Source: an uncultured Eubacteriales bacterium
GTDB taxonomy: Bacteria; Bacillota; Clostridia; Christensenellales; Christensenellaceae
DNA length: 18,389 nt
NCBI GenBank assembly: GCA_902782475.1
Contig: CACZNR010000103.1
Span: 1 to 18,389 of the forward strand
Direction: 5' to 3'
Part shown: in pieces, positions 8,224-13,927 of the stretch
Layout of the letters: each line of letters begins with the position of its first letter
How positions within the stretch are numbered: the first letter of the stretch is position 1
Made by a program: the position numbers and the translations under genes
The notes under the pieces: model-generated
Told to the model about the DNA's origin: nothing
Database searches by the model: none
Seen by the model: the letters and a program-made list of their open reading frames with translations, nothing else

Positions 8224-9638
8224 CAGTTATTTTCCTCCTCATATGCGATCTTATTGAGTGCACTCAGATATGCCTTTATGCTTGCACCTATGATATCGGT
8301 GGAGATACCATTGCCGGGATAAAGCTTTCCGTTTGAACGAAGCCTTACGATAGTCGAACCCAGGGCTTCACGTCCTTCGGTAACAGCCTGTATCTGGAAC
8401 TCGTCAAGCTCATAATGCTGTCCTATTATCTGCTCTATAGCAAGGAAAGCAGAGTCTATTGGGCCATCACCAAAGGAAACGCCCTGAAGGATCTCACCAT
8501 TCTTTTCAAGCTGTATATTGGCAGATGCATTCATGATATTTCCGGTATTCACGGAATAATTCTTGAGCACATATGTTGACGGCACCTGAAGGGCACTGCT
8601 GGAGATTATGGCATCAAGTTCCTTAGCACCAATGGTCTTTTTCGAAGCCTCATTGAGGAATGCATCATATATGAGATTGTTTTCCTCGTCACTGAAATCA
8701 TATCCCAGAGATCTTACAGCTCTTATGACATCTTCAAATGACGCTGTCTTTTCAAGGGCGATGTGTACGCCGATCTCGTTTGTACCGGTATCGTAAGGAG
8801 TATTGGAATGCTCATTTATATCTGTTATCCTCTTTATCTTTGAAACGGTCCTCTGCATCTCAGTAAACTGAAGGTTGCAGCAGTATCCAAGAGCATCACC
8901 TCTGTTGCTTATTATGTTTCCTATAGTGTACAGGTCCGTATAAGAATCAGAGCTGTTTATTACCTTTATATTGCTTACTCCGAATTTAAGCACCTCTATG
9001 CTGGTGGCAGCAGCGACACCAAGACTGTTTGAACACTGTACAGACAGTGAAACACCCTTGAGCTCAGGGACGTTCTCAAAAAGTGAATTGACAAAGGCCT
9101 TGAATTCACTTGGGATCATGATCCCAGCCGTGTCGGAGATGTTGATCATCGTTGCACCTGCAGAAATGGCTGTCCTTATGGCTTCGTAAAGGAAATCATT
9201 TTCACTTCTTGAAGCATCGTCAGCCGAGAACTCAACGTCACTGCAGAGGCTTTTTGCCTTCTTTACCAGATCACGGATCATGTCCAGGACCTGAGGTGGT
9301 TTTTTCTGGCATGTATATGCCATCTGTATGGGAGAAACAGGTACGTTTATCACGAGCCTTGGTGATCTTGCATTCTTAATGGCATTGAAAGACTGTTCGA
9401 CAGAAGACTCATTAAGACTTACAGGCAGAGAGATTATACTGTTTTCAACGACTGATGAGACAGTCTTTACAAGCAATGTGTCAGTATTTATGTCCTTTAA
9501 TGGAGCAAGTTCTATGCAGTCCACATTGAGCCTGTCCAGATACTTGGCGATCTCGATCTTTTCCTTGAAACTCAGGGCATTGTCTATCCTCTGACTTTCT
9601 TCTCTGAGGGTTATGTCTGTAAATGTAATAGCTTTCAC
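8223..9638 (-). CDS. Divergent LeuA (2-isopropylmalate synthase) family protein lacking metal ligands
   Basis: The 471-residue protein has the LeuA domain order: an HMGL-like TIM barrel (about 1-290), a linker, and a C-terminal LeuA dimer (allosteric, leucine-binding) domain (about 350-471, with ALGSTIVRL and GNGISTDIIGASIKAYLSALNKI). The active site is not canonical. TLRDGEQ reads TLREESQ (Arg12 kept, metal Asp replaced by Glu13). The metal-binding HxH of SVHCHND reads QCSNS (Gln201, Ser203). NGIGERAGN is lost, and the HESGIHQDG segment is missing, making the protein about 40-50 residues shorter than B. subtilis LeuA. VEFSADDASRSE and the DTAG loop are kept. It starts at GTG 9638 with AGGAG 8 nt upstream, directly behind the T-box terminator, and overlaps the fusion gene by 1 nt. 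It may be a regulatory pseudoenzyme or catalyse another reaction; I would not call it a functional isopropylmalate synthase. Confidence 0.88.
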   Translation of the reverse strand: MKAITFTDITLREESQRIDNALSFKEKIEIAKYLDRLNVDCIELAPLKDINTDTLLVKTVSSVVENSIISLPVSLNESSVEQSFNAIKNARSPRLVINVPVSPIQMAYTCQKKPPQVLDMIRDLVKKAKSLCSDVEFSADDASRSENDFLYEAIRTAISAGATMINISDTAGIMIPSEFKAFVNSLFENVPELKGVSLSVQCSNSLGVAAATSIEVLKFGVSNIKVINSSDSYTDLYTIGNIISNRGDALGYCCNLQFTEMQRTVSKIKRITDINEHSNTPYDTGTNEIGVHIALEKTASFEDVIRAVRSLGYDFSDEENNLIYDAFLNEASKKTIGAKELDAIISSSALQVPSTYVLKNYSVNTGNIMNASANIQLEKNGEILQGVSFGDGPIDSAFLAIEQIIGQHYELDEFQIQAVTEGREALGSTIVRLRSNGKLYPGNGISTDIIGASIKAYLSALNKIAYEEENN

Positions 9639-9666
9639 TGTTCGCTCTCCTTTTTATGTCCAAAAT

Positions 9667-9699
9667 AAAAAATCTCTGAAGCCTGAAAGGCTTCAGAGA
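9667..9699 (-). terminator. Regulated terminator of the T-box leader
   Basis: An 11-bp perfect stem, TCTCTGAAGCC with GGCTTCAGAGA (9673-9699), is followed on the minus strand by six T residues (9672-9667). Its 5' arm can instead pair with CAGAG upstream to form the antiterminator. It ends about 29 nt before the GTG start of the LeuA-like gene. Confidence 0.9.
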
Positions 9700-9926
9700 C
9701 GATATTTCACCGTGGTACCACTCTGTTTGCAGTTAAACTGCCACTCATGGGATTCAAACAAATCCCTGCCCATGATAACGGGAGCATCCGTGATCTCTTA
9801 ATCAGTTTTGGGAGATCCGGCTTGGGAATGAGACTGGACTTTGCTGCCTGACCATTTTCCACCTGCCAATGGTTCTCTGTCTTTCCACAGCAAAGGCATA
9901 ATTCCTTCATAGCCTTTGATAAGATT
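9667..9926 (-). promoter_or_regulatory. T-box leader, probably leucine-specific (CUC specifier)
   Basis: The leader binds uncharged tRNA and switches a terminator off. Reading the minus strand, Stem I is formed by GGCT/AGCC, GGAAT/ATTCC, CTTTGCTG/CAGCAAAG and the apical ACCATT/AATGGT. The specifier loop on its 3' side holds CTC (9830-9832) followed by A and the closing TTCC, which reads as a leucine codon. A second stem (GATCTC/GAGATC) and a third (GGGATT/AATCCC) follow. The T-box sequence GAGTGGTACCACGG has its UGGU at 9717-9720, suited to pair with a tRNA ACCA end (A73 discriminator). The antiterminator pairs CAGAG (9721-9725) with CTCTG of the terminator's 5' arm. The T-box class is clear; the codon choice is my fold by eye. 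Confidence 0.9.
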
Positions 9927-9932
9927 AGGCAT

Positions 9933-9962
9933 ATTCTAACAATCGCTTTTTATGATTGTCAA
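9933..9962 (-). promoter_or_regulatory. Promoter of the T-box operon, with an inverted repeat in its spacer
   Basis: A perfect -35 box TTGACA (9957-9962) is followed after 18 nt by TAGAAT (9933-9938). Transcription should start near 9926, just before T-box Stem I. An inverted repeat ACAATC (9954-9959) and GATTGT (9939-9944) fills the spacer, so a repressor could act here in addition to the T-box. Confidence 0.75.
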
Positions 9963-10036
9963 TATGTAATTTTATCAAATATTCAGATTTGTCCAAAAAG
10001 TTCACCCTGTGTCGGAAAAAGGGCAGAGTTTTTACA

Positions 10037-10065
10037 TTGACAAGGAAAAGTTTAGAAGATATGAT
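10037..10065 (+). promoter_or_regulatory. Promoter of the Rrf2 regulator gene
   Basis: A perfect -35 box TTGACA (10037-10042) is followed after exactly 17 nt by TATGAT (10060-10065). It faces away from the T-box promoter; the two -35 boxes are 74 nt apart. The transcript leader would be about 35 nt. Confidence 0.75.
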
Positions 10066-10106
10066 AAAACCGAGTAAAAGGGTGGGGATTGGACTGGAGA
10101 TTTAAT

Positions 10107-10547
10107 ATGAAATTGTCAACCAAAGGTACTTACGGATTAAGGGCGATACTTGATGTCGCTGAGAATCAGAACATAGGACCTGTATCCATCAGCAGTATTG
10201 CGGAAAGACAGAATCTTTCAGAGAATTATCTTGAGCAGCTCATGTCGAAACTAAAGAAGGCCGGACTTATTACTTCTGTCAGGGGAGCTCAGGGAGGATA
10301 TACACTTTCAAGAGATCCTGCTGATATAAATGTTGGAGAGATATTACGGGCATTGGAGGGCGGATTGAGCCCCGTTCAGTGTTCAGCCATAGACGGTATT
10401 GGGGAAAGATGTGAAAATGAAGCACACTGTACCATAAAATACGTGTGGCAGAAGATAGATGAGAGCATTAATGATACCGTGGATAATATACGTCTCGCGG
10501 ATCTGATAAAAGTAAGCCGGGACAATGTTGTGACCTGTAATGCTTAA
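10107..10547 (+). CDS. Rrf2-family transcriptional regulator, IscR-like cysteines
   Basis: This is a 146-residue winged-helix Rrf2 regulator, with KLSTKGTYGLRAI at the start, the recognition helix region LSENYLEQLMSKLKKAGL and the wing SVRGAQGGYTLSR. Three cysteines, Cys92, Cys102 and Cys108 (CX9CX5C), lie where E. coli IscR carries its Fe-S ligands (Cys92, 98, 104). The protein therefore probably senses Fe-S status or redox. B. subtilis CymR, a related Rrf2 protein, lacks this cluster of cysteines as I recall it. I chose ATG 10107 because family members begin MKxSTKG and GGAG lies 7 nt upstream; a TTG at 10089 has no SD. No cysteine desulfurase or scaffold gene follows, unlike classic isc operons, so its targets are unclear. 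It has its own promoter and a terminator behind it, and it is divergent from the leucine operon. Confidence 0.9.
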   Translation: MKLSTKGTYGLRAILDVAENQNIGPVSISSIAERQNLSENYLEQLMSKLKKAGLITSVRGAQGGYTLSRDPADINVGEILRALEGGLSPVQCSAIDGIGERCENEAHCTIKYVWQKIDESINDTVDNIRLADLIKVSRDNVVTCNA

Positions 10548-10564
10548 GTTTTGGAGAACCTGAA

Positions 10565-10594
10565 CCCGGAGGGGAAGACCTTCCGGGCTTTTTT
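10565..10594 (+). terminator. Terminator after the Rrf2 gene
   Basis: A 9-bp stem, CCCGGAGGG (10565-10573) with CCTTCCGGG (10579-10587), includes one G-U pair, has a 5-nt loop, and is followed by C and six T residues. It ends only about a dozen nt before the next start codon, so mazG expression probably depends on read-through. Confidence 0.85.
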
Positions 10595-10608
10595 GTAGGA
10601 GAAGAATG

Positions 10609-11889
10609 ATGATAAAGATACTCGGTATAGGAACAGGAAAGTTTGAAAAGCTGACACTGGAGGGATATGAGCTTATAAGCAACAGCAAAAATATCGTGCT
10701 TCAGACGGCAAAGATACCTTTTGCTGAAGAAATGAAGAGAAGGAATATCCGATTTACGTCGCTGGATCATTTTTATGATGAGGCAGAGGATTTTGATGAT
10801 CTGATGGAAAAAGTGTCTGACTATCTTGCAGGTATGAAGGAGGATGTCCTTTTCTGCGTCCTTGGAAGTATCCATACAAGTGAGTTTGTCAGGGCACTTT
10901 CGGGATGTGAGCTAGAAATAGTATCAGGGCTTGGCCCGGCGGAAGAAGTCATTGACATGGCAGTCCTGTCATCCGGGTCTGACAACTACCATTTTCTTAC
11001 AGCTAGCAGTATAGAAGACCTTATGTATGATGGTCGTTCAGATCTTGTGATCACAGAGATAGATTCCCTGTATTCTGCATATGGTGTGATAGAAAAGCTA
11101 CAGCGATATTTTTCACCGGGCAAGGAGGTCATACTCATGCATGATGATGCTGTAAATAAGATGACCCTGGAAGGACTGTATGACTTCAGCAAATGGGATT
11201 ATTCGTGTTCTCTCTATGTTCCGGGAGATATATTATCCGAAAGAGATGGATATACTGTGGAAGATCTTCTCTACATAATGGACCGTCTTCTTGGGAAAAA
11301 CGGATGTGAATGGGATAGGGCACAGGATCATGAAAGTCTAAGACAGTACCTCCTGGAAGAAACGTACGAGGTAATAGAAGCCATAAATAAAAAGGACGAT
11401 GCAATGCTCTGCGATGAACTTGGCGATGTGCTGTATCAGCTGGTATTCCATTCAAAACTGTCAGAAAAGCACAGCAGCTTTGATTTTCTTGATGTCAGCA
11501 CGGCAATATGTGAAAAAATGATAAAGCGTCATCCGCATGTATTCAGGGATCCCTCTATGAGGGAAGACTGGGAAGAGATAAAAAAGAAGGAAAAGAAGCA
11601 GATATCAACGCTAGAATCCCTTATGGATATCCCAGCCGGCATGGGAGCGCTCCTGAAACATCAGAAAATAGTAAGGAAGCTTGATCACCTGGAATCCAGA
11701 AGGAAAGCAACAGAAGATATCCTGGGAGATCTCAGGAAAAAGGCTGATGAGATAGAACGGTCAGGAGCCGATGAAGATAGACTTGGAAGTCTTCTGTCGC
11801 TTGTGACGGAACTGGCATATGCAAACGATATCAATGCAGAGATGGCGCTGGAAAAAGAAACAGAGAAGATGATAGAACAGTACAGATAA
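10609..11889 (+). CDS. mazG: YabN-type tetrapyrrole-methylase-like / MazG nucleotide pyrophosphohydrolase
   Basis: This two-part protein of about 426 residues is the counterpart of B. subtilis YabN. MazG enzymes hydrolyse NTPs, including damaged ones, to NMP and pyrophosphate. Numbering from ATG 10606: residues 1-210 resemble SAM-dependent tetrapyrrole methylases (ILGIGTGKFEKLTLEGYEL), but the GHP/GSP motif reads GSIHT, so activity is doubtful. Residues about 228-345 are the first MazG domain: CEWDRAQDHESL, metal motifs E252-TY-E255 and E271-LG-D274, and RHPHVF. The C-terminal second MazG copy is degenerate: EELGD reads DRLGS (391-395) and its first EExxE motif is gone. Two ATGs are adjacent (10606 and 10609); AGGAG at 10597-10601 is better spaced for 10609. 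It lies next to hup and rqcP, as yabN lies next to yabO in Bacillus. Confidence 0.92.
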   Translation: MIKILGIGTGKFEKLTLEGYELISNSKNIVLQTAKIPFAEEMKRRNIRFTSLDHFYDEAEDFDDLMEKVSDYLAGMKEDVLFCVLGSIHTSEFVRALSGCELEIVSGLGPAEEVIDMAVLSSGSDNYHFLTASSIEDLMYDGRSDLVITEIDSLYSAYGVIEKLQRYFSPGKEVILMHDDAVNKMTLEGLYDFSKWDYSCSLYVPGDILSERDGYTVEDLLYIMDRLLGKNGCEWDRAQDHESLRQYLLEETYEVIEAINKKDDAMLCDELGDVLYQLVFHSKLSEKHSSFDFLDVSTAICEKMIKRHPHVFRDPSMREDWEEIKKKEKKQISTLESLMDIPAGMGALLKHQKIVRKLDHLESRRKATEDILGDLRKKADEIERSGADEDRLGSLLSLVTELAYANDINAEMALEKETEKMIEQYR

Positions 11890-11942
11890 GGTGACATACC
11901 GTATGTTTTGTCCTAAAAAAGGCAGAAAACCCTTAAAAATGC

Positions 11943-11971
11943 TTGTAAAAGGCAAAATTCTCCGTTATAAT
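11943..11971 (+). promoter_or_regulatory. Promoter of hup
   Basis: A -35 box TTGTAA (11943-11948) and a perfect -10 box TATAAT (11966-11971) have a 17-nt spacer. The predicted start is near 11978. Confidence 0.75.
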
Positions 11972-11978
11972 CATCTTC

Positions 11979-11995
11979 GGCGTGTCTAAAACGCC
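11979..11995 (+). other. Hairpin at the predicted 5' end of hup mRNA
   Basis: GGCGT (11979-11983) pairs with ACGCC (11991-11995) across a 7-nt loop. The stem begins at or one base after the predicted transcription start, so the mRNA would start with a stem-loop. Such 5'-terminal stems are known to slow mRNA decay; that role here is inferred from position only. Confidence 0.4.
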
Positions 11996-12021
11996 TTTAA
12001 ATTTCCTAGGAGGATATTCAA

Positions 12022-12294
12022 ATGAATAAAACAGAATTAGTTGCAGCTATCGCTGCAAAGGCAGAGATCTCAAAGAAGGATGCTGACAAGGCTTTAGCAG
12101 CTTTTACTGAAACAGTTATAGCAGAGCTTGCAAAGGGTGAGAAGGTTCAGATCGTTGGATTCGGAACATTCGAAGCTAGAGAAAGAGCAGCAAGAAACGG
12201 AATCAATCCTTTAACAAAGAAGACAATCGAGATCGCTGCTACAACAGTTCCTGCATTCAAGGCTGGACAGGCTTTCAAGGATGCTGTTAAGTAA
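12022..12294 (+). CDS. hup: DNA-binding protein HU
   Basis: This is a 90-residue HU, the standard length. It is a small dimeric, nucleoid-associated protein that bends and compacts DNA. The N-terminal helices start MNKTELVAAIAAKAEISKKDADKAL-like. The signature GFGTFEARERAARNG leads into the beta arm, whose INPLTKKTIEIAATTVPAFKAG carries the conserved proline that intercalates into DNA (the usual RNP reads INP here). The C-terminus is FKDAVK. A strong SD, AGGAGG (12009-12014), lies 7 nt before ATG. Isoleucine codons are mostly ATC, whereas neighbouring genes favour ATA, which fits a highly expressed gene. It has its own promoter and terminator, so it is a single-gene unit. Confidence 0.97.
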   Translation: MNKTELVAAIAAKAEISKKDADKALAAFTETVIAELAKGEKVQIVGFGTFEARERAARNGINPLTKKTIEIAATTVPAFKAGQAFKDAVK

Positions 12295-12321
12295 TCATTA
12301 AAAAGAATCTATAAAAGGAAG

Positions 12322-12347
12322 GTCCTGAGGTTATCGCAGGACTTTTT
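12322..12347 (+). terminator. Terminator of hup
   Basis: GTCCTG (12322-12327) pairs with CAGGAC (12337-12342) across a 9-nt loop, followed by TTTTTCTTTT. It starts 28 nt after the hup stop. Confidence 0.85.
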
Positions 12348-12423
12348 CTTTTGCCGTTTTTTGCTGAAATTTTCAATAATTCATTCTATTTTCACATTTG
12401 AAGACAGGAAGATTGTTTATACT

Positions 12424-12429
12424 TATAAT
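12424..12429 (+). promoter_or_regulatory. Putative -10 box for the rqcP-ispDF-radA-yacL operon
   Basis: TATAAT is perfect, but no convincing -35 hexamer lies at 16-18 nt; the nearest is TTGAAG (12398-12403) at 20 nt. The stretch 12348-12494 otherwise holds only this box, a hairpin and the rqcP SD. A promoter is required here because a terminator closes the hup unit upstream. Confidence 0.45.
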
Positions 12430-12442
12430 GAATACTTATGTA

Positions 12443-12468
12443 GATATATGGAACTGCTTCCGTATATC
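12443..12468 (+). promoter_or_regulatory. Stable stem-loop in the rqcP operon leader
   Basis: GATATATGGAA (12443-12453) pairs with TTCCGTATATC (12458-12468): 11 bp with one U-G pair and a CTGC tetraloop. It begins about 7 nt after the predicted transcription start and ends 14 nt before the SD (GAGG, 12482-12485). There is no T-run, so it is not a terminator. A role in stability or translation control is inferred. Confidence 0.5.
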
Positions 12469-12494
12469 CTGCAGATGACCTGAGGAAAGACTAT

Positions 12495-12761
12495 ATGCGA
12501 CTGGATAAATTCTTAAAAGTATCAAGGATAATCAAAAGGAGGACTGTTGCCCAGCAGGCAGCAGATTCCGGAAGGATTTCTGTGAATGATAGAGTTGTAA
12601 AGCCGGGCTACAAGCTCAAGGCCGGTGACATCATAACCATAGAATTCGGAGAGAGCCTTTTAAGAGTAAGAGTCAGGGAGCTCAAGGAAACAGTCAGAAA
12701 GGAAGAGGCGGATCTTCTGTACGAAGTGCTGGAATCCACCGAAAAGTCACAGAACAGCTGA
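12495..12761 (+). CDS. rqcP: RqcP (YabO), S4-domain ribosome quality control factor
   Basis: An 88-residue S4 RNA-binding protein that closely follows B. subtilis RqcP/YabO from its first residues (MRLDKFLKVSRIIKRRT). RqcP binds the 50S subunit with a peptidyl-tRNA stuck in it and works with RqcH to add C-terminal alanine tails that mark the nascent chain for degradation. The S4 fold covers residues 1-50 (KRRTVAQQAADSGRISVN, then VKPGYKLKAGD), followed by a beta strand and a charged tail with KEEAD. ATG 12495 follows GAGG by 9 nt. The stop overlaps the ispDF start by one base (TGATG), so the two are probably translationally coupled. In spore formers yabP and yabQ normally follow; here they do not. 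Confidence 0.95.
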   Translation: MRLDKFLKVSRIIKRRTVAQQAADSGRISVNDRVVKPGYKLKAGDIITIEFGESLLRVRVRELKETVRKEEADLLYEVLESTEKSQNS

Positions 12762-13924
12762 TGAAAAGGACTATTTATGCAGTAATACTGGCAGCCGGAA
12801 GTGGTGTGAGAGCCAGACAGGGTATGAATAAGATGCTCAAGGAAGTCAAAGGAGAGACCCCTCTTGACATGACATTGTCAAGATTCCGCAGAGTCGACAG
12901 GATAGACAGAGTCATCGTCACATGCAAGGAGGATGAAAAGGAAGAGATCACTTCCATAGCAAAGATGTATTATCCTGACCCTATGATAGTTATCGGAGGT
13001 CCAACCAGACAGGAATCAGTCTACAACGCTCTGAAAGTTATAGATGACATGGAAGCAGTCGTCCTTATCCATGATGGTGCAAGGTCATTTGTCAGTGAGA
13101 ATCTCATAAATGACTGCATAGACACTACACTGGAATATGGAAACGGAGTAGCAGGCCATATAAGTACAGACACAGTCAAAAGGGTAAACGAGAGCGGACA
13201 TTTCATAGAAACGCTTAACCGGGATGAGATATGCCTTACGGAGACTCCTCAGAGCTTTATCGTAAAGGACATCCTCAAAGCTCATGAACAGGCACGTAAG
13301 GACGGATATACCGGAACTGATGATGCCTCTCTGTTGGAGAGACTGGGGATACCTGTAAGGATGGTCGTTTCCCAGGAAAACAACAAGAAACTGACATTCA
13401 AGAAGGATTTTGACGAGCTGGAATGTAGTGATATAGACTTACTGAACAGGATCCGGGTAGGGCAGGGATATGATCTGCACCTGCTGAAGGAAGGGCGCCG
13501 TCTTGTTATTGGCGGTATAGAGATACCTTTTGAAAAGGGACTTCTGGGCCATTCTGATGCGGATGTGCTCCTGCATGCCATAACTGATGCAATACTTGGG
13601 GCGGCAGGACTGGGAGACATAGGAGGACATTTTCCGGATACTGATGAAAAGTACAGGGATGCAGACAGTGCACTGCTCCTGTCACAGGTAAAAGACGAGG
13701 TATACAAGAAAGGATACAGGATAATAAATCTGGACATGACGCTTTTCCTTGAAAAGCCAAAAATGAGAGACTACAGGGAAAGGATAGTCGACAGGATAGC
13801 TGATATCCTTGAGATCGATAAAAAGACAATAAATCTGAAAGCAAAGACAATGGAAGGCACCGGAGCCATCGGAAAGGGAGAAGCCATAGGAGCTTCTGCA
13901 ACATGCCTCATGAGGATGATCTGA
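12761..13924 (+). CDS. ispDF: Bifunctional IspD-IspF (MEP isoprenoid pathway)
   Basis: This 387-residue fusion carries out two non-consecutive steps of the methylerythritol phosphate pathway in the cytoplasm. The IspD half (about 1-228) makes CDP-methylerythritol from MEP and CTP: LAAGSG (10-15), Arg17 and Lys24, GGPTRQESV, HDGAR (104-108) and TETPQ. The IspF half (about 231-387) makes MEcPP by cyclisation with loss of CMP: the zinc ligands Asp238, His240 and His272 match E. coli Asp8, His10 and His42, with GHSDAD at 263-268. The end reads MEGTGAIGKGEAIGASA, a variant of the usual TEGTGF-like loop. Both active sites look complete. Fused IspDF is best known from alpha- and epsilon-proteobacteria. 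It overlaps rqcP by 1 nt and precedes the propeller gene by 3 nt. Confidence 0.95.
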   Translation: MKRTIYAVILAAGSGVRARQGMNKMLKEVKGETPLDMTLSRFRRVDRIDRVIVTCKEDEKEEITSIAKMYYPDPMIVIGGPTRQESVYNALKVIDDMEAVVLIHDGARSFVSENLINDCIDTTLEYGNGVAGHISTDTVKRVNESGHFIETLNRDEICLTETPQSFIVKDILKAHEQARKDGYTGTDDASLLERLGIPVRMVVSQENNKKLTFKKDFDELECSDIDLLNRIRVGQGYDLHLLKEGRRLVIGGIEIPFEKGLLGHSDADVLLHAITDAILGAAGLGDIGGHFPDTDEKYRDADSALLLSQVKDEVYKKGYRIINLDMTLFLEKPKMRDYRERIVDRIADILEIDKKTINLKAKTMEGTGAIGKGEAIGASATCLMRMI

Positions 13925-13927
13925 AAA

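Noticed and set aside
9707..9910. A 67-codon minus-strand frame in the leucine operon leader, possible leader peptide
   Set aside because: It spans the T-box stems, has no SD and no run of leucine codons. The T-box structure explains the region better than ribosome-mediated attenuation.
4599..9962. The leucine operon as a recent mobile element insertion
   Set aside because: No transposase, integrase, terminal repeats or target duplications were seen, and codon use looks like the neighbours. An old rearrangement is still possible.
11894..11906. Possible terminator after mazG (ACATA/TATGT)
   Set aside because: The stem is only 5 bp, A-T rich and followed by just three to four T residues; too weak to call.
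12398..12429. TTGAAG/TATAAT as a complete promoter for rqcP
   Set aside because: The spacer is 20 nt, too long for a normal sigma-A promoter, so only the -10 box was reported, at modest confidence.
13282..13737. A 151-codon minus-strand frame
   Set aside because: It is antisense to ispDF, both halves of which have intact motifs. It is a serine/proline-rich shadow with no ribosome site.
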